From Acidobacteriota bacterium (lineage in GTDB: Bacteria > Acidobacteriota > Blastocatellia > RBC074), in contig JABFSD010000509.1 of NCBI GenBank assembly GCA_013140935.1, forward strand, positions 1-7,200: a stretch of DNA of 7,200 nucleotides. Reading direction: 5' to 3'. Made by a program: the position numbers and the translations under genes. The notes under the pieces were generated by a model. It made no database searches. It was not told where the DNA came from and saw only the letters and a list, made by a program, of their open reading frames with translations. This document shows positions 1 through 6,564 of this stretch, in pieces. The number at the start of each line of letters is the position of its first letter. The stretch's first letter is position 1.

Positions 1-1
1 C

Positions 2-1060
2 GATGATGGCACCCAGCGCCGCGCCCACGCCCGTGCGAGTGGCCGTCCGCGTGCCCTGACTATCGTCTTCGCGCACGCCGCTTTCCTGGTCTACGCGCAC
101 CTCGGAACCATCTGTTGTGCGCACGCTTTCCACCGTACCTGCAAACTCGCCGCTGCGCCCGTCGCGCAAGCGGATGCGGTCGAATTCAAGGTTAATGCCC
201 GCGCGTCCCGTGATGCGCCCGGAACGTTGTGCGTCGCGGACGAAGCCTTCGATTATGGCTCCGTTATAAGCCCCCGGTGAACGCACCGTGAGCGTAAAGC
301 GGTCGCCATCTCGCGTGTTTTTAGTCGTCAGGTCGTTTTCAAGCACGGCATTGAGTTGCGTGCCGTCAGGAATGATGAACGATCCATTCCGGCGTTGGTC
401 CCGACGTTCATCCCGGCGGTCATCTCTACGGTCGTTGCGAGAGTTATCGTAATTCGGCGAAGTGTTGCCGCCCGCGTAAACATCGCTTTGCGCCACATCG
501 CTGGTGCGCTCATAAACGCTGCGTGCAATCACTGGTTGACCCAGGCGGTCATTCGAAAGACGGCGCGTCACGCGCAAGCCGCGGCAACTGTCTACCGATT
601 CAAAGGTCACGCCGTAATCGGAGCCACGGTTGCCCGTGGTGGTTACATCCAGTTGATTGCGCGAAAGCCAGGCTCTGACGCTGGTGTTGCGGCCTTGCGC
701 TGTTTGTTCGTTACGTGTGCGGCCATCCGCCTCAAACGTAACCTCCGGCCCGCGCGTCGAAGCCATCGTCACCATGCGACCACGTTGATCGAGTGACAAG
801 ACCTCTGGCGCTTCCAGCCGACGCACCAGATTGTCACGCACCTGATCGCGGTTGCCGCTCATATTCCGCGTAGCGGAATCAGCTACGCCATAGGCATCGT
901 CGCTGCGCGATTGATTTAAGCGGTACGTACCCGTCAAGCACGCGCCACCATTGATACGCGGGTTGTAACGCGGACGGGTCTGCGCCGACACCAGCGCACT
1001 CAAGTTACTCAACACAAGGGCCGACCATAAAGCGGCGGATATCATAAGATTTTTTTTCAT
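2..1060 (-). CDS. Secreted protein with Arg/Asp-rich linker and start of a glycine zipper (partial, C-terminus off window)
   Basis: This is an open frame of 353 codons from ATG at 1060 running off the left edge. A Shine-Dalgarno-like AGAGG lies 9 bases before the ATG. Residues 1-26 form a typical signal peptide: MKKN, a hydrophobic core, and a likely cut after LVSA before Q27, so the product should be exported. Residues 27-200 are polar and include two cysteines (41 and 159) and a TGTYRLN segment. Residues 208-224 are a DRRD/ERRD/QRR low-complexity stretch encoded by a period-12 DNA repeat. Residues 227-325 form a second domain starting with IIPDGTQLNAVL, which I associate with acidobacterial envelope proteins. 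The visible end, GVGAALGAII, looks like the first turn of a glycine-zipper membrane segment. Molecular function is unknown. It stands apart from the nadE cluster, separated by decayed sequence. Gene reality is well supported; the role is not. Confidence 0.85.
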   Translation of the reverse strand, partial: MKKNLMISAALWSALVLSNLSALVSAQTRPRYNPRINGGACLTGTYRLNQSRSDDAYGVADSATRNMSGNRDQVRDNLVRRLEAPEVLSLDQRGRMVTMASTRGPEVTFEADGRTRNEQTAQGRNTSVRAWLSRNQLDVTTTGNRGSDYGVTFESVDSCRGLRVTRRLSNDRLGQPVIARSVYERTSDVAQSDVYAGGNTSPNYDNSRNDRRDDRRDERRDQRRNGSFIIPDGTQLNAVLENDLTTKNTRDGDRFTLTVRSPGAYNGAIIEGFVRDAQRSGRITGRAGINLEFDRIRLRDGRSGEFAGTVESVRTTDGSEVRVDQESGVREDDSQGTRTATRTGVGAALGAII

Positions 1061-1527
1061 TTCGTTTTACCTCTAAACTGAATTCAGAAACGCGGTGCGC
1101 TCCTTCTCTACTCGGTAGTTGGTAGCAACCCTCATACCGCGTCTTGAAAGTAAAACATGCCTGTTATGTTGTTAACCTTAAGCATTCTGTGTTCTATAAA
1201 GGTACAACCCCGTATGCCTGCGCTACAGACAATATGCTGATTGTTCGCAATGCGGGCAAAAGACGTTCGAGTTTCTTAGCGACTTTGCAAAAGCCCTGAT
1301 CCTACTGGGCTTAAATGGTACGTTGTTAGAGATCCGAGAGAAGACCGTGGTACATTTGTTTGGGATGAAAAGCTGTATACTCCAAAGGAACTTAAAGCAA
1401 CGGTTGGGAAGTAAGTTAGCCTTTCCCTCAAAAGTGGAAACTCGCAAGTGAGCGGCGTGTCTTTTTCATAGCTGCGTTGCACGCTACAGCGGGATGCGCA
1501 ATGGCATTTCGATTCCTGCAAAAGTAA
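1061..1527. other. Gap without an intact gene
   Basis: This stretch separates the secreted-protein gene from the receptor remnant. Bases 1061-1200 should hold the promoter and leader of the secreted-protein gene. I found its ribosome site but no convincing -35/-10 pair. From about 1185 to 1541 the + strand shows protein-like text that changes frame (separate entry). The minus-strand frames here are short and have no good ribosome site. I see no RNA gene, terminator or repeat. Confidence 0.5.
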
Positions 1528-1541
1528 TCATCGAAAGTTGA
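1185..1541 (+). pseudogene. Possible decayed gene, coding-like pieces in different frames
   Basis: Three pieces of protein-like text lie on the + strand in different frames. One runs to a TGA at 1297-1299 and includes MLIVRNAGKRRSSFLATLQK (1234-1293). The second, in the next frame from about 1292 to the TAA at 1412-1414, reads PDPTGLKWYVVRDPRED and later KLYTPKELKATVGK. It has no start codon, because a TAG sits at 1277-1279. The third, 1452-1541, ends YSGMRNGISIPAKVIIES and then TGA. The middle piece has the charged and aromatic mix of a real protein and no low-complexity bias. A single frame change near 1294 would join it to the first piece. I do not recognise the family. It could also be chance open frame; no complete reading frame or ribosome site supports expression. 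Confidence 0.3.
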
Positions 1542-1803
1542 GCTTGAGTTAGCCGTTCACCAGTCGCGGATGCCCGAAGTGCGTGCCTTCAAACGGATTG
1601 CCGAAGTTATAGGCAAACGCGCGGCTGGTAAAGTTCTGCAAATCGAATTGCAGTAATACCGTCACGCGGTCGCGGCGCAGCCAATCAACGCCGGTCAAGA
1701 AATTAAAGACCGCCCAGAGTTTGACGCGCTGGTAGTCGAGATTGACCCGTTCTGCACCCGGCGCGTTGCGCATTGCCGAGGTTCAGGTCGTTCACACTCA
1801 CCG
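1528..1803 (-). pseudogene. Remnant of the C-terminus of a TonB-dependent outer-membrane receptor
   Basis: Reading leftward, one frame gives VSVNDLNLGNAQRAG. A +1 shift near 1756 leads into AERVNLDYQRVKLWAVF, then LLQFDLQNFTSRAFAYNFGN, PFEGTHFGHPRLVNG, a TAA at 1549-1551, and in the same frame LKLNFR with a TGA at 1528-1530. This matches the last beta-strands of large acidobacterial carboxypeptidase-regulatory-like TonB-dependent receptors, which end in a GNPF..GTHFG.PR motif and a final strand of the type seen in LKLNFR. Only about 90 residues of a protein normally near 1000 remain. One frameshift and one stop seven codons before the natural end mark it as dead. The upstream remainder is absent, because nadE coding sequence begins immediately. 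Family recognition is from the motif by memory; decay is seen directly. Confidence 0.7.
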
Positions 1804-1812
1804 TATTGCCTT

Positions 1813-3540
1813 TTAGCCTCTAAACTTATTCGTCAACGGCATCCGTCTATCGCGTCCGAAAGCGCGCGGCGTGATGCGTACTCCGGGCGCGGCCTGGCGG
1901 CGTTTGTATTCGTTGAGGTCTACTTGACGGGCGACCCATTTGACGGTCGTTTCGTCGAATCCGGCGGCGATGATGTTCGCAATGCTGTAATCCTGTTCGA
2001 CGTAAAGTTCGAGAATCGCATCAAGCGTTTCATAAGGCGGCAGTGAGTCGCTGTCTTTCTGGTCGTCGCGCAATTCAGCCGAGGGCGGGCGCGTGATGAT
2101 GTAATCGGGAATCACTTCGGCTTCATTTTGATTGGCGCGATTCAGCCAGCGACACAAATCAAAAACTAACAACTTCGGTACGTCTTTGATGACCGCGTAA
2201 CCGCCGCACATATCGCCGTAAAGCGTGCAATAGCCGACGCTCATTTCGCTTTTGTTGCCGGTCGAAAGCACCAGCGCGCCGAACTTGTTGGAGAGCGCCA
2301 TCAGGATGTTGCCGCGAATGCGCGCTTGGATGTTTTCTTCGGCAATGCCCATTGCGGAGCCTGCGAACACAGGCGCGAGCATCGTCAGGTATTGCTTGAA
2401 CGTGTCTTCAATCGTGACGACGTGATAATTGACGCCGAGGTTTTTCGCCAACTGTTCGGCATCGCGCGCGGACTCATTCGACGAATAGCGCGTAGGCATA
2501 AACACACACGTCACGTTCTCAGCGCCGAGCGCGTCTTTCGCTACGCAAGCGACGAGCGCCGAATCAATGCCGCCCGACAGGCCGATGACGGCGGATTTGA
2601 ATCCGTTCTTCTTGACGTAATCGCGCGTGCCTACGACTAACGCTTGATAGACTTCGGCGTTGACATCCAGCGGTTCAGCTATCACGGGCGCGAGCTTGTC
2701 GGCTTTGGCGGCGGGTTTCGTATCGCGCAAGACGATCTGTTCAGAAGGCTCGACATACAGTCGTTCCTGCCGACGGCGCGGATCGTGCAGCCGTTCGCTG
2801 AAGACGCGGTCGGTGTTGATGTCTACGAGCAGGAGTTCTTCCGCGAATGACTTGCCACGCGCGAGCAGGTTGCCGCGTTCGTCAAAGACGAGGCTTTGGC
2901 CGTCGAAGAGCAATTCGTCCTGGCCGCCTACGAGATTGACGTAAGCGAGCGCGACGGCATTGTCTTCGGCGCGCGTGGCGAGCATGCGTTCGCGCGCGTT
3001 GCCCTTGCCCGCATGATAGGGCGAAGCCGAAAGGTTGATGATGATTTGCGCTCCGGCCAGTGCCTGCTCTTGCGTAGGCCCGCCGGGATACCAGATGTCT
3101 TCGCAAATGTTGACGCCGATAAGCGCGTCGCCGAACTGAAAGATCGGCGCTTCAAGCCCCGCGTCGAAATAACGAAACTCATCGAACACCGCGTAATTCG
3201 GCAGGTACTGTTTGTGATAAACGCCCTTGAGTTCGCCGTCGCAAATGACTGCGGCGGCGTTGTGAATGTCAGTCGCGCGATTGACGAATCCGACAATGGC
3301 TACGATGCCTTGCGAAGCCGCGATGATCTCATCGAGTGCCTGCAAATTGGCGGCTACGAATTGTGGTTTGAGCAACAGGTCTTCGGGCGGATAACCGCAT
3401 ACGGCGAGTTCGGGGAACGCGACGATGTCGGCTCCGGCGGCGCGCGCGCGTTCGATGTCGGCGATGATCTTGGCGGTGTTACCCGCGAAATCTCCGACGG
3501 TGGTGTTGATTTGCGACAGGGCGATACGAAGGGTGGACAT
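1813..3540 (-). CDS. nadE: Glutamine-dependent NAD+ synthetase
   Basis: The enzyme makes NAD+ from nicotinic acid adenine dinucleotide, ATP and glutamine (EC 6.3.5.1), the last step of cytoplasmic NAD synthesis. It has 575 residues, normal for the two-domain glutamine-using type. Residues 1-265 are a nitrilase-like glutaminase domain with the catalytic triad E44 (AFPEL), K110 (YHKQYLP) and C146 (NICEDIW). Residues 290-575 are the synthetase domain with the ATP pyrophosphatase loop SGGIDSAL at 322-329 and the STGNKSE motif at 426-432. The end RRMPLTNKF is also typical. I place the start at MSTLRIALSQ. The open frame extends 28 residues further upstream, but that part is encoded by the inverted repeat at 3558-3622 and is not conserved. 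It is the last intact gene of the leftward cluster, 102 bases after the vertex-protein gene. Its 3' end abuts a receptor remnant. No key residue is missing. Confidence 0.97.
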   Translation of the reverse strand: MSTLRIALSQINTTVGDFAGNTAKIIADIERARAAGADIVAFPELAVCGYPPEDLLLKPQFVAANLQALDEIIAASQGIVAIVGFVNRATDIHNAAAVICDGELKGVYHKQYLPNYAVFDEFRYFDAGLEAPIFQFGDALIGVNICEDIWYPGGPTQEQALAGAQIIINLSASPYHAGKGNARERMLATRAEDNAVALAYVNLVGGQDELLFDGQSLVFDERGNLLARGKSFAEELLLVDINTDRVFSERLHDPRRRQERLYVEPSEQIVLRDTKPAAKADKLAPVIAEPLDVNAEVYQALVVGTRDYVKKNGFKSAVIGLSGGIDSALVACVAKDALGAENVTCVFMPTRYSSNESARDAEQLAKNLGVNYHVVTIEDTFKQYLTMLAPVFAGSAMGIAEENIQARIRGNILMALSNKFGALVLSTGNKSEMSVGYCTLYGDMCGGYAVIKDVPKLLVFDLCRWLNRANQNEAEVIPDYIITRPPSAELRDDQKDSDSLPPYETLDAILELYVEQDYSIANIIAAGFDETTVKWVARQVDLNEYKRRQAAPGVRITPRAFGRDRRMPLTNKFRG

Positions 3541-3557
3541 ATAACTTGTTCTCAAAA

Positions 3558-3622
3558 GCCACAGAGGCACAGAGTCACAGAGAGCGGTAATGACTGTCTC
3601 TGTGATTCTGTGCCTCTGTGGC
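3558..3622. repeat. Long inverted repeat with period-8 arms (CACAGAG words)
   Basis: The left arm (3558-3583) is built of CACAGAGG, CACAGAGT and CACAGAGA after GC. The right arm (3597-3622) is its reverse complement with one mismatch over 26 bases, and the loop is 13 bases. It fills most of the gap between the vertex-protein stop and the nadE start. From memory, CACAGAGG-type words recur as dispersed elements in many environmental bacterial genomes and often create false reading frames of the HRDTE/QRHRVTE kind. A transcript here would form a strong hairpin. No T-run follows, so it is not a classical terminator. Confidence 0.9.
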
Positions 3623-3642
3623 AAAACATCTTGGATAAAGCG

Positions 3643-3912
3643 TTAATCGGTCACTTCGACCGTATCAATAATTCCCACAATCGCGGCATCTACAGGGCGG
3701 TCTTTCATTCCTTCGGCGAGTCGCGCGCTGCTGCCTGAGACGACCAGGACTTTTTCGCGGAAGCCTGCGCCGACGGTGTCGAGGGCTACGACGTAACCCG
3801 ATTCGTCTTCGCCGGTGAGCGTGAGCGGACGCACGAGCAGCAGCTTTGTGCCTTCGAGTCGCGGGTCTTTGCGCGTAGCTACGACGTTGCCGATGATGCG
3901 ACCAATAATCAT
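3643..3912 (-). CDS. BMC pentameric vertex protein (EutN/CcmL family)
   Basis: Proteins of this family form pentamers that cap the vertices of the polyhedral shell of bacterial microcompartments. At 89 residues the length is normal. The N-terminus MIIGRIIGNVVATRKDPRLE and the TKLLLVRPL strand match the family. So do VALDTVGAG at about 42-50, VLVVSGSSAR at about 55-64 and the closing AAIVGIIDTVEV. The whole protein is the single beta-barrel domain with no extra tail. The ATG at 3912 starts the conserved MIIG motif directly, although I see no strong Shine-Dalgarno before it; a long inverted repeat (3942-4035) lies just upstream. It is separated from the hexameric shell gene by the VOC gene, so shell components are interrupted by an unrelated-looking enzyme. 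Family is sure; the compartment's cargo is inferred from the aldolase nearby. Confidence 0.95.
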   Translation of the reverse strand: MIIGRIIGNVVATRKDPRLEGTKLLLVRPLTLTGEDESGYVVALDTVGAGFREKVLVVSGSSARLAEGMKDRPVDAAIVGIIDTVEVTD

Positions 3913-3941
3913 AAAAAGTTTCGCTTACCGAAGTCGGGAGA

Positions 3942-4035
3942 AAATCAAAAGGCAAAAGGCAAAAGGCAAAAGGCAAAAGTAAGAAAACGTTTCTTCACTT
4001 TTGACTTTTGACCTTTGCCTTTTGCCTTTTGATTT
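3942..4035. repeat. Long inverted repeat with period-7 arms (AAAAGGC words)
   Basis: The left arm (3942-3980) is ATC followed by four AAAAGGC units and AAAAGT. The right arm (3997-4035) is its reverse complement with three mismatches over 39 bases. The 16-base loop is itself partly self-complementary (AAGAAA/TTTCTT). It occupies most of the gap between the VOC stop and the vertex-protein start. It ends 17 bases before the VOC stop codon and could protect or attenuate the leftward transcript. The design matches the other hairpins in the window, but the word and period differ. Confidence 0.9.
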
Positions 4036-4052
4036 CAAAGAGCCTCAAGCCG

Positions 4053-4844
4053 TTACGCTTGCGGAATCATTTGGATGATCTGGAACATCGCGCCTTGCGG
4101 GTCGGCGATGACCGAGAATTTGCCTACGTTGGGGATGGCGGTGGGCGGTACGCAAACCGTTGCGCCGAGCGATGCCGCCTGATTCGCCGAAGCCTCGCAA
4201 TCTGTCACGACGAAATAGATGCTCCAGTTTGACGGAATGCCATCCCATTGCGGGCCTTCCATCGGCATGATGCCGCCGATGGGTGCGCCTGCGTTATAAA
4301 CTTCGTTGTATTCCATCTCGCCGACTTTGCCGTCTTTTATCTGCCAGCCGAACAGGTTTGTATAAAACGCTTTTGCCTTGCCCGTATCGCGCGTAGCGAG
4401 TTCCGTCCAACCGACAGCGTGTGTTGCATTGACGACATCGGCTCCGAGATGGGTTTTGGGTTGCCAGACCGAAAACGTCGCGTCGTTCGGGTCTTGAAAC
4501 ATTCCCATGCGACCGAAATCCCAAATATCCATGTTCGGACACAACGCCTTGCCGCCGAGTTCAAGCACTTTGGCGGCAACGGCATCTGCGTCTTCGACGG
4601 CGACGTAAGGCATCCAGTGCGGCGGAATGCCTGCGTGCATTTCGGGCGTGAGTTGATAAGCCGCGCCGACTTCTTTGCCGTCGAGCAGGAAGGTCGTGTA
4701 ATCGCCCATGCCTTCGCCCATCGAATTGTCGCGGTACGTCCAGCCAAAGAGGCTGCCGTAAAAGTTTTTCGCAGCGGCTTGATCGCTCGTGCCGAGTTCG
4801 AACCAGCAGAAATGTCCAACAGGATGTTTGTGTAAAGTTCCCAT
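4053..4844 (-). CDS. Two-domain VOC (glyoxalase/bleomycin-resistance fold) protein, CFP30B-like
   Basis: This 263-residue protein has two vicinal-oxygen-chelate modules. Module 1 (about residues 8-128) starts VGHFCWFELGTSDQ and ends FQDPNDATFSVWQP. Module 2 (about 140-260) starts HAVGWTELATRD and ends IADPQGAMFQIIQ. The paired W.EL and DP.GA.F motifs, the FY..LFGW segment in each half and the overall layout match the mycobacterial 27-kDa antigen CFP30B (Rv0577) family. Some members are thought to handle reactive aldehydes such as methylglyoxal, but no reaction can be assigned from sequence. The start at 4844 is favoured by AAGGAG 8 bases upstream; the open frame extends nine residues further without support. 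It lies between the hexameric and pentameric shell genes, flanked by two different inverted repeats. A role in removing toxic aldehyde side products would fit the location but is inference. Confidence 0.92.
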   Translation of the reverse strand: MGTLHKHPVGHFCWFELGTSDQAAAKNFYGSLFGWTYRDNSMGEGMGDYTTFLLDGKEVGAAYQLTPEMHAGIPPHWMPYVAVEDADAVAAKVLELGGKALCPNMDIWDFGRMGMFQDPNDATFSVWQPKTHLGADVVNATHAVGWTELATRDTGKAKAFYTNLFGWQIKDGKVGEMEYNEVYNAGAPIGGIMPMEGPQWDGIPSNWSIYFVVTDCEASANQAASLGATVCVPPTAIPNVGKFSVIADPQGAMFQIIQMIPQA

Positions 4845-4864
4845 AGTGCTTGCTCCTTGCTTTG

Positions 4865-4974
4865 GTAGCATAGACTTCAGTCTGTGGACGTAGCGTGGAC
4901 TTCAGTCCGCACGGTAACCAAATCAGCGCGGACTGAAGTCCACGCTACGGGCCACAGACTAAAGTCTGTGCTAC
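4865..4974. repeat. Nested inverted repeat of GTAGC...GACTTCAGTC units
   Basis: The left arm (4865-4910) holds two units of roughly 24 bases. Each starts GTAGC and contains a short palindrome, AGACTTCAGTCT in the first and GGACTTCAGTCC in the second. The right arm (4928-4974) is the reverse complement. The inner 22 bases match perfectly; the outer unit has one extra base and three differences. The whole element fills the gap between the hexameric shell stop (4977) and the VOC ribosome site (4853-4858). Each arm can therefore fold alone or pair with the other. It is not a transposon with visible coding capacity. Confidence 0.9.
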
Positions 4975-4976
4975 GG

Positions 4977-5264
4977 TTATTTTTTGCGCGAAGCGATGGC
5001 GACCGGCAGGGCTTCGTCCACCGAAGAGTGCGGGCGCGGGATGACGTGGACGCTTACGAGTTCGCCTACGCGACGGGCGGCGGCCGCGCCTGCGTCAGTG
5101 GCGGCTTTCACGGCGGCTACGTCGCCGCGCACGATGGCGGTGACGAATCCGCCGCCGATCTTTTCATAACCCACCAGCGTCACGTTGGCGGCTTTCACCA
5201 TTGCGTCAGAGGCTTCGATCATAGCGATGAGGCCTTTGGTTTCGATCATTCCGAGTGCTTCCAT
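4977..5264 (-). CDS. BMC hexameric shell protein (BMC-H, PduA/EutM type)
   Basis: Proteins of this family form flat hexamers that tile the facets of bacterial microcompartments, with a central pore for small substrates. It has 95 residues, the normal size of a single BMC domain. [11 protein letters not shown] at 2-12 is the classic first strand and helix. K24 (MVKAANV) sits where the edge lysine of PduA-type proteins is found. KIGGG at 35-39 is the pore loop, a small-residue version of the KIGSG seen in PduA and Eut[14 protein letters not shown] and HVIPRPH close the fold. The start at 5264 is set by AAGGAG 7 bases upstream and by the conserved MEALGMIE; the frame stays open upstream without homology. 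The gene follows the 81-residue gene by 22 bases. A pore lined by glycine would pass small polar metabolites, which is inferred from the family. Confidence 0.97.
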   Translation of the reverse strand: MEALGMIETKGLIAMIEASDAMVKAANVTLVGYEKIGGGFVTAIVRGDVAAVKAATDAGAAAARRVGELVSVHVIPRPHSSVDEALPVAIASRKK

Positions 5265-5286
5265 TCGTTGCTCCTTGTTAGTTCTC

Positions 5287-5531
5287 TCAGGCGGCTCGCT
5301 TGAGTGATTGCTCGATGACTTGCGGCAGTTGAACGCGCGCAAACCACGTCGCCGGATAAAGATAATCTTCGCCGCTTTCATCCACGATGCGCATATCGCC
5401 GTCTGCTTCCGCCTCTTGATCGGGGATGACACGATAGATTTTGTGTAACTCCAACGAAGCCGGATATTCCGCGTTGTTCAGGCAGACCGCAAATTGCTCT
5501 TCGTTTTGCTTTGGCCGCATAACTCCCAACA

Positions 5532-5532
<1 letters not shown>
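5287..5532 (-). CDS. Small protein of an uncharacterised family, translationally coupled to the aldolase
   Basis: This 81-residue soluble protein has no signal peptide or membrane segment. From memory, its core belongs to a small unnamed family found in many bacteria, recognised by [20 protein letters not shown] at 15-34, VIPDQEAE at 35-42, and [10 protein letters not shown] at 51-60 followed by a WF..V.LP segment. No function is known to me. The ATG at 5532 overlaps the aldolase TGA as TGATG, which suggests coupled translation. A second ATG at 5520 (MRPKQNEE) has GGGAG only two bases upstream, too close to be normal, so the start is uncertain by four residues. It lies between the aldolase and the hexameric shell gene, which could mean a compartment accessory role, though the family also occurs without shell genes. 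The gene is probably real. Confidence 0.8.
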
Positions 5533-6341
<809 letters not shown>

Positions 6342-6357
6342 AACTCGACCGCGACGC

Positions 6358-6387
6358 ACCTTAGCCCAGCCTTGTCGCGCGTGTCAA
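6358..6387 (-). promoter_or_regulatory. Possible promoter for the aldolase cluster
   Basis: Reading leftward, TTGACA (6387-6382) is followed after 18 bases by TAAGGT (6363-6358), a weak -10 match. Transcription would start near 6350, just before the ATG at 6341. This gives a very short leader and argues against the GTG at 6359. The -35 box is one arm of a palindrome. Prediction only. Confidence 0.35.
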
Positions 6388-6401
6388 TTACGCGATTGAC
6401 A
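6382..6401. promoter_or_regulatory. Operator-like palindrome between divergent genes
   Basis: TGTCAAT (6382-6388) and ATTGACA (6395-6401) are perfect reverse complements around the 6-base spacer TACGCG. Each arm contains a TTGACA box facing outward, one toward the aldolase cluster and one toward ruvA. The size and symmetry fit a dimeric regulator site that would cover both -35 boxes. The regulator is unknown. Confidence 0.5.
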
Positions 6402-6425
6402 GGTTTTCAGACGGCTGCGTACACT
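6396..6425 (+). promoter_or_regulatory. Probable sigma-70-type promoter for ruvA
   Basis: A perfect -35 TTGACA (6396-6401) is followed after 18 bases by TACACT (6420-6425), which matches four of six -10 positions. The transcript would begin near 6432 and carry a leader of about 130 bases containing the inverted repeat at 6453-6537. Confidence 0.5.
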
Positions 6426-6452
6426 GCCAACGCCTTAATGAAATCAGAAAAA

Positions 6453-6537
6453 CGCAAAGGTTCAAAGGCACAAAGAGACAAAGTTTTTAACCGTAACAGA
6501 CAAGTTCTTTGTCCCTTTGAACCTTTGTCCCTTTGTG
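6453..6537. repeat. Imperfect inverted repeat with period-8 arms (CAAAGGNN words)
   Basis: The left arm (about 6453-6483) is made of CAAAGGTT, CAAAGGCA, CAAAGAGA and CAAAG. The right arm (about 6507-6537) is made of CTTTGTCC, CTTTGAAC, CTTTGTCC and CTTTGTG. The arms pair in register with a few mismatches around a loop of roughly 23 bases. It lies in the ruvA leader and ends about 14 bases before the ruvA ribosome site. It shares its architecture with the repeat at 3558-3622 but uses a different word. Confidence 0.85.
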
Positions 6538-6564
6538 TTGAATAACTGATTGGAGACGAGCCGT

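Noticed and set aside
356..796. 146-codon + strand open frame opposite the secreted protein
   Set aside because: The minus strand carries a continuous frame with signal peptide and ribosome site; this is its shadow.
3558..3622. Hairpin as a Rho-independent terminator for the vertex-protein gene
   Set aside because: No run of T follows the stem on the leftward transcript, and the arms are repetitive and not a compact GC stem.
3541..3624. N-terminal extension of nadE by 28 residues (MPQRHRITET...)
   Set aside because: It is encoded by the inverted repeat and is not part of the conserved enzyme; MSTLRIALSQ is the natural start.
2896..3738. 280-codon + strand open frame opposite nadE
   Set aside because: It lies antisense to well-conserved enzyme code, crosses the repeat and the vertex-protein gene, and has no recognisable domain.
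3942..4035. AAAAGGC tandem units as a CRISPR array
   Set aside because: Units are 7 bases with no spacers, and the second half is a reverse complement, so it is an inverted repeat.
4248..4835. 195-codon + strand open frame opposite the VOC gene
   Set aside because: It is antisense to a clearly recognised two-domain protein and has no motif of its own.
5265..5432. Longer start for the hexameric shell protein
   Set aside because: The added residues overlap the coupled 81-residue gene in another frame and lack similarity; AAGGAG precedes the ATG at 5264.
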